Positions 7,424 to 15,539 of a DNA stretch of 64,000 nt are shown piece after piece; the stretch's first letter is position 1; every line of letters begins with the position of its first letter. This stretch comes from Arabiibacter massiliensis (GTDB taxonomy: Bacteria; Actinomycetota; Coriobacteriia; Coriobacteriales; Eggerthellaceae). The notes beneath the pieces were generated by a model. That model did no database searches, was not told the origin of the DNA, and saw nothing but the letters and a program-made list of their open reading frames with translations. Location: contig NZ_LT827021.1 in the NCBI RefSeq assembly GCF_900169505.1, positions 2,387,400 through 2,451,399 of the forward strand. Direction: 5' to 3'. The position numbers and the translations under genes were made by a program.

Positions 7424-9019
7424 CTACCAGTGGCACACTACGACGTCGCCGGATTGGATGATGCCGTAGAGCACTGAGGCCGCTCCCGGCGGCAGGTTCA
7501 CGCAGCCGTGGCTACCGCCGCCGTCGAGGTAGCGCGTGCCGCCGAAGTACGGCTGCCAGTCGGCGTCGTGCATGCCGATCACGTTGCCGACGAACGGCAT
7601 CCAATACTGCACGGTGCTTTCGTACTTCGATCCGTCGAGGTTGGTGCCCTTCAGCTTGGAGGGGCTCGCCTTCTGGTTGAGCCAGTACACGCCCGGCGGG
7701 GTGTTGTGCGACCCGTTCGGCGTGCCCGACACGCAGGCCGATTCCCACACCAGCGAACCCGACTCGTCGTAGAAGCGCACGTACTGCTCGGACAGGTCGA
7801 TGTCGCAGTACCGCGCGCCCCAATCCTGCGCGCCGGCTCCGTTGTAGGCCGTGCCCGTCGTCTCGCAGGGAACCTCCACCTCGCCGGTCGTGCCCTCGGC
7901 CACGCCTGTCTTCACCAGCTCGAGCAGGGCGTCGCGATCCACCGACCAGCCGTAGGGGCCGCCGGCCACCGTGATGGCCTTGCCGTCGGGACGGGTGTAG
8001 GAGCGCTCCGTTCCCACCGTGTTGAAGGCGGCCGCCGTCTCGTCCACCCAGGCGGCGAGCGCCTCCTCGTCAAGCGAGGGGATGAGGGCGTCGTCGAACT
8101 TCACCCACGTCGACAGCAGCGCGGGGTTCACCTCGGCCGCCACCGTACCGCCCATCATGAGCTGCATGTTCGCCCGCATCAGCTGGTTCGCCGCGTCGGC
8201 CGAAGCCTTCAGGTATCCGTCGGTGGAAAGGACGCTCGGCTGCAGCAGGTGCTCGGCCGTCAGCTTAACCGTCGGCTCGAGCGTCGCCAGGGCCTCGTCC
8301 ACCGACGCGATCACCGCCTCCGGATCGAGCGCCGTGCCCACGGACTCCTTCTGCACGGCGAACGCGTTCGCGCCCTCGTCGAACGCGACCGTGGCGTTCA
8401 CCGGCAGCTCGGCCGAGGCGTTGAACTCCTCCACGGCCGCGCGCACGGCGTCGCCGAGCCCGCCCTCGTTGTACGAGGCGGCCATCTTGTCCGTCTCGTC
8501 GCGCTCGCGCGTGAGCTCGATCGGCCAGAGCCACGGGTTCGCGTCGTCCAGCATGCGGCCGACGACGCCCTCGGTGTCGATGGCCATGCCCGCGTCCTTC
8601 GCCGAGATATCCATCGAGAAGCCCTGGCCGGACACGGACACGGCGTAGCCTTCCAGGTCCGCGGCCAGCAGGCCGCCCACTTCTTGGCCCGTCATGAGCG
8701 AGACGTCGTGGTCGCCGACGGTCGTGTTGGGCATGAAGCGGCCCGTGAAGTAGAACGCCCCCGCCAGGTAGGCCGCCAGCGCGAGCGCGACGAGGATGCC
8801 CAGCACGATGCCGGCTACCTTCAAGGGGCGGCGGTTGCGGGGCTTCTCGTCGAAGCCGAAGTCGGCCGGCGTAGGCGGGCCGGCGGGCGCGAAGCCCTGC
8901 GGACCCTGAGGCGCCGGCACCGGTCTGAGGCCGGTGCCGGTCGTTTCGTCGACGTTGCTGGAAGGCGTCGGGCTCGCCGCATGGCGGCCGTGCGACGCCG
9001 GGTTGCTCTTCTTGCTCAT
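7424..9019 (-). CDS. L,D-transpeptidase (YkuD) with PG_binding_4 domains
   Basis: The 531-residue protein has a Pro-rich cytoplasmic N-terminus, one TM at about 70-92, an extracytoplasmic region typical of PG_binding_4 domains, and a C-terminal YkuD catalytic domain with IGMHDADW and SHGCVNLPP (nucleophile Cys at about 506). It should make 3-3 cross-links in peptidoglycan or anchor proteins to it, outside the membrane. ATG at 9019 is preferred (GAGAG upstream); a GTG four codons earlier at 9031 lacks a ribosome site. A 10-bp perfect inverted repeat (CCGGCACCGG, 8914-8940) lies in the N-terminal linker codons. Confidence 0.93.
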   Translation of the reverse strand: MSKKSNPASHGRHAASPTPSSNVDETTGTGLRPVPAPQGPQGFAPAGPPTPADFGFDEKPRNRRPLKVAGIVLGILVALALAAYLAGAFYFTGRFMPNTTVGDHDVSLMTGQEVGGLLAADLEGYAVSVSGQGFSMDISAKDAGMAIDTEGVVGRMLDDANPWLWPIELTRERDETDKMAASYNEGGLGDAVRAAVEEFNASAELPVNATVAFDEGANAFAVQKESVGTALDPEAVIASVDEALATLEPTVKLTAEHLLQPSVLSTDGYLKASADAANQLMRANMQLMMGGTVAAEVNPALLSTWVKFDDALIPSLDEEALAAWVDETAAAFNTVGTERSYTRPDGKAITVAGGPYGWSVDRDALLELVKTGVAEGTTGEVEVPCETTGTAYNGAGAQDWGARYCDIDLSEQYVRFYDESGSLVWESACVSGTPNGSHNTPPGVYWLNQKASPSKLKGTNLDGSKYESTVQYWMPFVGNVIGMHDADWQPYFGGTRYLDGGGSHGCVNLPPGAASVLYGIIQSGDVVVCHW

Positions 9020-9150
9020 AAGCACTCTCACGCGCGGGATGTCAGGTCGGCGTCCATTGTACCGAACCCTGCCCGATTACGCTGCGCAAAGGAAGATTTC
9101 GTCAGATGAAAGCAACGGTTGAACCCGCCAGATGCGCGCGGCGGGCGGCG

Positions 9151-9630
9151 TCAGTCGATATGCTTCACGATGAGCACGGGGACGTCGGCGTTGCGCAGGA
9201 CGTAGCTGCTCACGCTGCCGATGATGCCGCGCAGCGCGCCTAGGCCCCGCGATCCCATGACGATGAGGTCGCAGTCGTGCCCGACGGCGTAGTCGACGAT
9301 CTGGGGGCCGGGGTTCACTTCCTCGAGCAGCTCGGCGACCGCCTTGTTCATGAGGCCGTGCGTCACGCCGTCCACCTGGCGCTCGAGGCGCTCCTGGGCC
9401 TCGGCGACCACCTCGTCGTGGGTGGCGCGCAGATCGTCGGAGGCGGAGACGGTGGCGTAGTCGCGCCCCTCGGCCTCGAGCTTGTCGATGACCAGCTGCT
9501 CCATGTCCGCGATCTGGACGACGTGCAGCGTGAGGCCGGGGTCGTCCTTCGCGAACCGCACGGCTTCCGCGAGCGCTGCCCGCGCGGAAGGCGAGCCGTC
9601 GTAGGGCACCAGGATGTTATCGTAGAGCAT
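9151..9630 (-). CDS. Universal stress protein (UspA family)
   Basis: This 159-residue single Usp domain has N-terminal NILVPYDGSPSARAAL and the ATP-binding run MGSRGLGALRGIIGSVS (G-x2-G-x9-G-S), followed by ADVPVLIVK. ATG at 9630 follows GAGAGGAAT; longer in-frame extensions have no ribosome site. Monocistronic by spacing. Family members bind ATP and help survival under starvation or stress; the specific role here is unknown. Confidence 0.94.
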   Translation of the reverse strand: MLYDNILVPYDGSPSARAALAEAVRFAKDDPGLTLHVVQIADMEQLVIDKLEAEGRDYATVSASDDLRATHDEVVAEAQERLERQVDGVTHGLMNKAVAELLEEVNPGPQIVDYAVGHDCDLIVMGSRGLGALRGIIGSVSSYVLRNADVPVLIVKHID

Positions 9631-9742
9631 GAGGATTCCTCTCTCGCGGGGCCGCCGTTTCGCTCCCAGTATAGCAACCATCGGCCCCGCGACATGCGGG
9701 ACGCTCCGTGCGGGCGGCGGGGGGCGAATTTTCGGAAGAGTT

Positions 9743-9768
9743 TGCAACGTTTCGGGCCGCCCATCCGT
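9743..9768 (+). promoter_or_regulatory. Candidate ECF-type promoter of the sigma-factor operon
   Basis: TGCAAC at 9743-9748 (continuing GTTTC) and CGT at 9766-9768 are 17 bases apart, resembling the TGAAAC...CGT pattern recognised by extracytoplasmic-function sigma factors. It lies 32 bases before the first gene of a sigma operon, as expected for autoregulation. A TTCCC-TTGAAA-GGGAA palindrome follows at about 9770. Confidence 0.35.
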
Positions 9769-9799
9769 TTTCCCTTGAAAGGGAAGCGAAAGGACGACC

Positions 9800-10252
9800 A
9801 TGGACGAAGGGGAATTCACGGAGCTCTACGGCGAGCTCGTGCGGAAGGGAAGGGCCCCGCTTGCGCAAAGCGGGGACGATGATGCGCTTCGGCTCGCGGC
9901 GGGCGGCTCGCGCGAGCCGTGCTCCGCGACGCGTCAGGGCGGGGAGGGGCCGAGCGTGGACTACGATTGGGCTTGCGACAACTTCGACCGCCTTTGCGCC
10001 CTGGCCGATGAGTGCGGCCAGACGGTCTCGGTGTGCGATGAAGGGAGGGTCGTGGCGCTCGTCGCCTCGGTGGACGAGCGGAGCGGCGACGCGGTTGACG
10101 CCCTCCTTGAGCGGTGGCGCTCGGCCCTGGCGCAGGTGAATGCACCGGCCAGGCTCTCCGAAGCAGTGCTGGGCAAGGCTAAGCGATGCAGACGGGACCG
10201 CTTTCACGAGGGCCGCTCCTCCGCGCGCACGGAACCGGGGCTCGGCGAGTGA
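9800..10252 (+). CDS. Small hypothetical protein, first gene of the sigma-factor operon
   Basis: The 150-residue, soluble, acidic protein has no recognised domain. The middle (DYDWACDNFDRLCALADECG) is helical and cysteine-containing, and the C-terminus is basic. GAAAGGA precedes the ATG. Its TGA overlaps the GTG start of the sigma gene (GTGA), a coupling typical of co-regulated partners, so it may act with the sigma factor. The function is not known. Confidence 0.65.
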   Translation: MDEGEFTELYGELVRKGRAPLAQSGDDDALRLAAGGSREPCSATRQGGEGPSVDYDWACDNFDRLCALADECGQTVSVCDEGRVVALVASVDERSGDAVDALLERWRSALAQVNAPARLSEAVLGKAKRCRRDRFHEGRSSARTEPGLGE

Positions 10253-10758
10253 GCCCGTTCAAGAGAAGGAGGGAAGGCTCCTTCGAGGTCGACGTCTGCG
10301 AGGCCGTCGACGTCTGGGGCGATACGGTGCTGAGGATGGCGGCCCGGTACATGGGCAACAGGCACGACGCCGAGGATGTCTTCCAGACCGTCTTCATGCG
10401 GCTCCTCAAGTTTAAGGACAAGATCGCCGACGAGGACCATCTGAAAGCCTGGCTGATCCGCGTCACCCTCAACTGCTGCTACGACGAGCTTCGCAAGCGC
10501 CGGCCCACGGCCGAGCTCGAGGAATCGGACGCCGTCGAGGAGATGGACGAGTTCTCGCTCTCTAAGACGGCGCTGGAGCGCGCTATCGACGGGCTCGCCC
10601 CCGCCATGAAAAGCGCCATCCACCTCTACTATTTCGAAGGCTATTCGACGGAGGAGATCGCCGAGATCTTCGGCGAGAAGCCTTCGACCGTCAGATCGCA
10701 CCTCCATCGGGCGCGCAAGGCGCTCAGGATATCGCTGGAAGGAGCCGCAGATGAATGA
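10249..10758 (+). CDS. ECF RNA polymerase sigma factor
   Basis: The 169-residue protein has sigma region 2 (AARYMGNRHDAEDVFQTVFMRLL and AWLIRVTLNCCYDELRKRR) and region 4 (AMKSAIHLYYFEGYSTEEIAEIF then STVRSHLHRARKALR) with no region 3, the ECF layout. GTG at 10249 is chosen because it gives the 4-base overlap with the preceding gene and fits family length; a longer ATG start at 10186 adds basic, non-conserved residues. It overlaps the following membrane-protein gene by 8 bases, which is therefore the likely anti-sigma factor. Confidence 0.93.
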   Translation: MSPFKRRREGSFEVDVCEAVDVWGDTVLRMAARYMGNRHDAEDVFQTVFMRLLKFKDKIADEDHLKAWLIRVTLNCCYDELRKRRPTAELEESDAVEEMDEFSLSKTALERAIDGLAPAMKSAIHLYYFEGYSTEEIAEIFGEKPSTVRSHLHRARKALRISLEGAADE

Positions 10759-11674
10759 AGCCGAGTTCAAGCGGGCATACGCCCAAATCGAAGCAGACGT
10801 GACGGCAAGCGACGAGCTGAAGGCCCGGACGAAGGCGCTCCTTCGCGCCGAGGAGCTCCCCGCGAAAAGCGCCTCGCCTCGCGTCGGCGACCCCCGGGGC
10901 TCGAAAGCCGCGGCATGGAGGTGGAGGCCCGCGATTGCCGCGTGCCTGGCGGTCGTCGTCGGCGTGGGGCTTTTGGCGGCTGCCGGGTCGTTCGAGAGGG
11001 TGGCGATGCTCCTTTCGGGAAACTCGTTCTCGCTGGCGGCGTATGCCGAAGAGGCTCCGGACGGCGCGGCGGATCTCGGCTTCGACCGATTCCATCCCAC
11101 GCGCACGAGCGCGGGGTACCTCTACGATGCGGCAAGCGACGCAGTGGATTTCAGCGTGGTGACGGTGAGCAGGTACTACGCGTTCGACATGTCCGTCGCC
11201 GGCAAGAACGTGGAATCGGTCGCGTATTCCATCGACGGCGAAGGCGTCTCCTATGGGAGCTGGAAGAGCAGCCAGGGAAGCGAAGGCGAGGTTGCGGAGG
11301 AGACGTCCAACTCGTTCACCGTGCCTTTCGATGACGGAAGGCAGGTCGTTCGCGAGATCGGGCTCAACTACGTGCTCGACGAAGAGGAGAGGGTCGAGTT
11401 CGATCGCTGCTACCAGTCGGGGGATGCCGACGCGATGGAGGCCCTGCTTGCGAAATGCGACGCAAAGCGCCTCGCGAACGTGACCATCGGCGCGACGGCG
11501 ACGTTTGCCGACGGGTCGAGCGCGGCGAAGGCTTACGGGTTGGTGCCGGCGGAGGGCTTCGAGACCATGTATCGGGCCTATCTCACGCAGCTGCCGAGCG
11601 CGAGCGATGCCGAAGCGTGGGCGTCCCTCGCAGGGGAGCCTGCGCTGTTCGCGCTTGTGGAGAAGGGCCGCTAG
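10751..11674 (+). CDS. Membrane-anchored putative anti-sigma factor
   Basis: The 307-residue protein has a short cytoplasmic N-terminal helix region (FKRAYAQIEADVTASDELKART), one TM at about 57-80 (IAACLAVVVGVGLLAAAG) and a large extracytoplasmic domain of about 220 residues. The N-terminal start resembles that of DUF4179-type proteins encoded after ECF sigma factors, but a zinc anti-sigma HxxxCxxC motif is absent. Position (8-base overlap with the sigma gene) and topology argue for signal sensing and sigma binding; this is inference. Its stop is 10 bases from that of the convergent ABC operon. Confidence 0.7.
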   Translation: MNEAEFKRAYAQIEADVTASDELKARTKALLRAEELPAKSASPRVGDPRGSKAAAWRWRPAIAACLAVVVGVGLLAAAGSFERVAMLLSGNSFSLAAYAEEAPDGAADLGFDRFHPTRTSAGYLYDAASDAVDFSVVTVSRYYAFDMSVAGKNVESVAYSIDGEGVSYGSWKSSQGSEGEVAEETSNSFTVPFDDGRQVVREIGLNYVLDEEERVEFDRCYQSGDADAMEALLAKCDAKRLANVTIGATATFADGSSAAKAYGLVPAEGFETMYRAYLTQLPSASDAEAWASLAGEPALFALVEKGR

Positions 11675-11683
11675 CTTGAGGTG

Positions 11684-12544
11684 TCACGGGCGCAGGCGAT
11701 CCTTGCGGGGCGCGGCCAGCAGGCCGAGGGCGAGCAGGACGGCGAAGAGCAGCGCCTGCAGCCAGAAGCCGTGGCCCGCGCCCGGCAGCCACGAGCCGTA
11801 GAACACCGAGCTCACCTCGAAGGGCAGCGAAAGCGGGTTCGTGACGCCGTTGGGATCCACGGGGACGCCCAGCAGCCGGGCGGCCTCGAGGAGGAACGCC
11901 TGCGGGCCGTGAATCGTCGGCAGTCCCAGCAGGACGAGCGTAGCGAACGGCACGGCGGGGCCGTTCAGCAAGAGCCTCCCGAGCTGGAACGCGGTGCCGA
12001 ACACGGCGAGCACGAGGAAGGACAGCGCCGCGCTTGCCGCAGTGACGGTTCCGACGTCCAAGGGCCCCGGCGGCACCTGCTCGGTCACCGCGGCGAAGAC
12101 GCCGTGGGGCCCGAAGTCGGCCGCCGCGCCTCCCGAGAAGGCCCATGCGGCCGCGCACGCCGAGGCCATCGTGGCGGCGCCGAACACGGCCGCGCCGACC
12201 ACGGCGTCCGCAACGTCCTCGACCCACAGCTCGCGCACGCTTCCGTGGCGGACGGCCCAGCCCGCCCCGCGCCGGTGCCGGCCCGCAGCCACGAGCCACA
12301 CCATGAGCGCGGCCGGCGCGACGCACCACAGCAGGGGGATGCCCTTGTGCGACGAGAAGAGCCATATGAGGCTGTCGAGGTAGCCGGGGGTCAAATCGTA
12401 CGCCGAGAGGTAGGCGGTCTGCTGCGCGCAGGCGGCGAATGCCGCGGCCGCCACTGCGGCGATGCAGCCCGCCATCACGATCGGCGCGGCCCTGAGCGAT
12501 TGTGCCGCCGTCCTGGCGTACAGCCCCCTGCTTCGTCCTCCCAT
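11684..12544 (-). CDS. ABC exporter permease, third membrane subunit
   Basis: The 286-residue protein has about six hydrophobic spans (APIVMAGCIAAVAAAAFAA near 20, others near 70, 120, 160, 185 and 260). No catalytic motif. It is the last gene of a six-gene operon with two similar permeases and one ATPase, so it is probably part of an ABC-2-type exporter. The start at 12544 sits 5 bases after the stop of the preceding gene, with GGATTAAG upstream. A much longer in-frame extension exists but runs through the two upstream genes and is not coding. Confidence 0.8.
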   Translation of the reverse strand: MGGRSRGLYARTAAQSLRAAPIVMAGCIAAVAAAAFAACAQQTAYLSAYDLTPGYLDSLIWLFSSHKGIPLLWCVAPAALMVWLVAAGRHRRGAGWAVRHGSVRELWVEDVADAVVGAAVFGAATMASACAAAWAFSGGAAADFGPHGVFAAVTEQVPPGPLDVGTVTAASAALSFLVLAVFGTAFQLGRLLLNGPAVPFATLVLLGLPTIHGPQAFLLEAARLLGVPVDPNGVTNPLSLPFEVSSVFYGSWLPGAGHGFWLQALLFAVLLALGLLAAPRKDRLRP

Positions 12545-12549
12545 GTCGC

Positions 12550-13425
12550 TTAATCCTTCCTGTCGGCCAGATCCCTGCGCGAAAAGGCTAGCCCTCCGAG
12601 GATTACGGCGACTGAGCCGACGCCCGCGCACGCCGCGAGAGCCGCCGCCGCGTCCACGCCGCCCTGCTGCACGAAGGCGCTTCGAGCCATCATCGAACAG
12701 TCTCCGATGAGCAACGGCGAGCCGAAGTACACCGACGTCGCCAAAAACGCGACCACGGCGACGAACGCCATGAAGGGGCCTGCGACCAGCGAGAGCGCCA
12801 CTTGGGCAAGCGACAGGGCAAGCGACAGGGCGGCGGGCAGCACCAGCAGCAGGGCGAGCCGGGCACCGTCCAAACCCGACAGGGAAAAGCCGAGCACCGC
12901 GACCGATTCGACATCGCCCATCGCCCCCAACCCTCCGAGCGCTGCTGCGGCGGCCAGCGCGACGAAGGCTTCCGCCGCGTAGAAAGCCAGCACCGTCGCG
13001 GCCGTCCACAAACACTTCGACAGCCACCACGCCCACCTTCCGCCGATCCGCACGAGCACCTGGGGCGCCTGCCCGCCAAGGTCGTGCACGGCGTAGCTCC
13101 CCACGAGGACGGCGATGAGGATCTGCTGAATCAGCCATCCGATGGGCAGCGCGAACGGCACCTTGCCGCCCGCCCGATAGTAGTCCGAGCCAGCGAAGAA
13201 GTACGCGAGCACGTCGACGAAGCCGAACCCGCCGGAGGAGTCGTCGGCGCCCATCGCCCTGGCGTACCCCGCTGCGGCGTCGAGCGCCGAGAGGAACATC
13301 GCCGCGAGCGCGATGACGCAGACGAAGGCCACGACGAGCCTCGTCCCGTTGGAAGAGAAGCCCCTGGCCAGATCGTAGCGGGCCAGGTGCGCGAACGTTC
13401 CGAGCTTTCCTCTTCTGCGTTCCAT
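12550..13425 (-). CDS. ABC-2-type exporter permease
   Basis: The 291-residue integral membrane protein has a cytoplasmic start (ARYDLARGFSSNGTRLVVAFV) and about six TM segments, with a glycine/serine-rich extracytoplasmic loop after TM1, the general plan of ABC-2 permeases that export drugs, peptides or lipids. It is spaced 9 bases from the preceding permease gene and 5 from the next. The substrate cannot be read from the sequence. Confidence 0.82.
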   Translation of the reverse strand: MERRRGKLGTFAHLARYDLARGFSSNGTRLVVAFVCVIALAAMFLSALDAAAGYARAMGADDSSGGFGFVDVLAYFFAGSDYYRAGGKVPFALPIGWLIQQILIAVLVGSYAVHDLGGQAPQVLVRIGGRWAWWLSKCLWTAATVLAFYAAEAFVALAAAAALGGLGAMGDVESVAVLGFSLSGLDGARLALLLVLPAALSLALSLAQVALSLVAGPFMAFVAVVAFLATSVYFGSPLLIGDCSMMARSAFVQQGGVDAAAALAACAGVGSVAVILGGLAFSRRDLADRKD

Positions 13426-13434
13426 GCCGGCTCC

Positions 13435-14250
13435 CTACAGCGCCTCGAAGCGGCGGCACCGCCAGGTGAGGAACGCCGCCTCGAAGGCCGCCAGCGCCCC
13501 GTAGACTATCAGGACGACCGGAAGCGCAACGGCATGGGTTTGCGCCGGATTCAGAAGGTTGATCGGGGAATACCCCGCCAAGTCCCCGAGGACGAGGAAG
13601 GCGATGGCGCACGCCAGAAACGGCGCCACGAGCACCATGAACCGATTCGCGACCAGGTACGAGAACACGAGGCACGAGCACGCCACAAGGCCGCACACGG
13701 CGAAGCAGAGCGCCATGAAGAACGCGACGTAGAGCCAAGGCGATGCGTAGAAGAGATCCGCGAGCAGAGAACCCGAGAAGACGAAGAACGTTCCAGCCGT
13801 CGGCTCGGGCGCAAGGATAGGCACGAGCAGCGCTGTGCCGAGCAGGTTGGCCAGCTGGGGCGCCACGCCCACCGTGCCCGCCGTCAGAAGCACTGCGATC
13901 GCCTTGGCCCGGAAGTACCGCCCGGCCCCGCCCCTGCTCACGACGTTCGCGGCGTAGCCGCTCCTCATGTCGGCATACAGGCTGTCGGCGTACGGCAGGC
14001 AGGCCGTCAGGGGCAGCACGAAGAAGTACAGCACCGACCAAATGGAGAAGGGGGTGGCGCCCATCCACGAGTCGAAGAGCGAGTTGGGATAGGCACCCTT
14101 CGACCCCGCGCGCCAAAACGCCCACTCTTCGCCCAGGCCGTAAGGCACGACGACCGTGACGATCTGGGCGAGCGCGAGGGCGGCGCCTATGGCGAGAGCC
14201 GCGGCGAACAGCTTGTTCGCGAACGCCCGCTTCAACTCCACCGTGATCAT
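13435..14250 (-). CDS. ABC-2-type exporter permease
   Basis: The 271-residue protein begins MITVELKRAFANKLFAAALA, typical of ABC-2 permeases, and continues with a long first extracytoplasmic loop and five further hydrophobic spans. Its ATG overlaps the stop of the upstream 14247-14879 gene by 4 bases (ATGA), so translation is coupled. It probably forms a heteromeric channel with the next two permeases and the ATPase at 14876-15529. Confidence 0.83.
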   Translation of the reverse strand: MITVELKRAFANKLFAAALAIGAALALAQIVTVVVPYGLGEEWAFWRAGSKGAYPNSLFDSWMGATPFSIWSVLYFFVLPLTACLPYADSLYADMRSGYAANVVSRGGAGRYFRAKAIAVLLTAGTVGVAPQLANLLGTALLVPILAPEPTAGTFFVFSGSLLADLFYASPWLYVAFFMALCFAVCGLVACSCLVFSYLVANRFMVLVAPFLACAIAFLVLGDLAGYSPINLLNPAQTHAVALPVVLIVYGALAAFEAAFLTWRCRRFEAL

Positions 14251-14879
14251 ACCGTGCTCCCTTCCCTGCCGCCCGCAGATGGAACGCCCAGCTCGATGAG
14301 GTATTTGTCGGGATACAGGGCCAAAACGAGCTCGAACTCCCGCTCGCTGACGCGCTCCCAACCGCCGCCGCTGAACTGCCCGTCGTACATGAGGTAGACG
14401 AGGGTCCTGCTGGCCTTCTCGCCGGGCTCCAGCTCGATGATCGTCGAAGGGTCGTCGTTCAGGGTCATGTACAGCGGGGCGTACAGGCCGTTCGTCCACG
14501 CGCCCGATTGCGGCGAGAAGTCCCGCACGTACACCTTCTTCACCTCGGAGGAGGCATTTCTCATCTCGATCTCGACGAATAGCGCCCTCATGTCGCGGAA
14601 CGTGCCGTCCTCTATGAACGAGTCGATGTGATCGGGCACGAGCGCCTTCAGCCCTTCGTAGTCGACCAGCGAAGACCCCTCGGCTCTCACCAGGATCGAT
14701 CCGTATTCGACCTGCCCGCCCGAGGAGTCCTGGCCGGCATAGGTCGCCTCCTCGCCTATCGAGAAGGCGCGGGAATGCTGCTCGGGGTAGGCGGCGTTCA
14801 CCTGGGCGATCCGGAACCCGCACAGAACGGCGAGGGCGATGCAGGCCGTCGCGATGACGATGGACAGCGTCTTCCTCAT
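14247..14879 (-). CDS. Signal-anchored extracytoplasmic protein of the ABC operon
   Basis: The 210-residue protein has an N-terminal hydrophobic signal/anchor (IVIATACIALAVLCGF at about 8-23) and then a soluble beta-rich domain (ALFVEIEMRNASSEVKKVYVRDF, TLNDDPSTIIELEPGEKASRTLVYL) like DUF5027/DUF5028-type proteins encoded with peptide exporters. No clear lipobox Cys. It overlaps neighbours by 4 bases on both sides. It may bind substrate or act as an immunity component; the role is inferred from context only. Confidence 0.7.
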   Translation of the reverse strand: MRKTLSIVIATACIALAVLCGFRIAQVNAAYPEQHSRAFSIGEEATYAGQDSSGGQVEYGSILVRAEGSSLVDYEGLKALVPDHIDSFIEDGTFRDMRALFVEIEMRNASSEVKKVYVRDFSPQSGAWTNGLYAPLYMTLNDDPSTIIELEPGEKASRTLVYLMYDGQFSGGGWERVSEREFELVLALYPDKYLIELGVPSAGGREGSTV

Positions 14880-15529
14880 GCGGCATCGCCCCCGCCGTCC
14901 TCGCAGCCGACGATCCGTCCCTCGGCCATGAGGTAGATCACATCCGCCAAATCGTCGAGCTCCTCGGCGTCGTGGCAGGCGACCACAACCAGGGCGCCCC
15001 GCTCCTTCTGCCGGGCGACGAGCCGCTGCACCATCTCAACGCCGGCGGGGTCAAGCGCGTTGATCGGTTCGTCGAGCAGCAGCAGGTCGGGGTCCTCCAT
15101 GACGGCGCACGCGATGCCGAGGCGCTGCTTCATCCCCAAGCTGTACTTCTTGTAGGTGCGCCTATCGTGCGGGTCGAGCCCCACCTCCTCGAGCGTGCGC
15201 TCGATCTTCGCGTCGTCGATCTCGTTTCTGATGCCCGCCAGGTACTTCAGGTTGCGAAAGCCCGTGTACTTGCCGATGAACGCGGGGTTCTCGATCATGA
15301 TGCCCACGCTCGGCGGGAACTCGCCCGGCGCGAGCGGGTGCCCGTCGATGACGACCTCGCCGGCCGTGGGCCTGATGAGCCCGGCCATCGCCCGCATGAG
15401 CATGGTCTTGCCCGAGCCGTTCTTGCCGCGAAGGCCGTACACGCGCCCGCCTTCCAGGGCGAGGTCGATGCCGTCGAGCACGGTCGCGCCCTTGATGGTC
15501 TTCACAAGGCCCTTCACTTCCACCTTCAT
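14876..15529 (-). CDS. ABC transporter ATP-binding protein
   Basis: The 217-residue ATPase has Walker A GKNGSGKT near residue 37, Q-loop-like IMIENP, a signature variant YSLGMKQRLGIA, Walker B LLLLDEPINALDP and H-loop VACHD. The LGMKQRLG signature is typical of exporters in bacitracin/lantibiotic-resistance and NatA-type families. The ATG at 15529 starts the conserved strand directly. It is the energy subunit for the permeases downstream. Confidence 0.94.
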   Translation of the reverse strand: MKVEVKGLVKTIKGATVLDGIDLALEGGRVYGLRGKNGSGKTMLMRAMAGLIRPTAGEVVIDGHPLAPGEFPPSVGIMIENPAFIGKYTGFRNLKYLAGIRNEIDDAKIERTLEEVGLDPHDRRTYKKYSLGMKQRLGIACAVMEDPDLLLLDEPINALDPAGVEMVQRLVARQKERGALVVVACHDAEELDDLADVIYLMAEGRIVGCEDGGGDAA

Positions 15530-15539
15530 GAGACTCACC

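Noticed and set aside
12545..14125. N-terminal extension of the third permease to 14125
   Set aside because: It would run through two intact upstream genes; the internal ATG at 12544 starts the hydrophobic protein.
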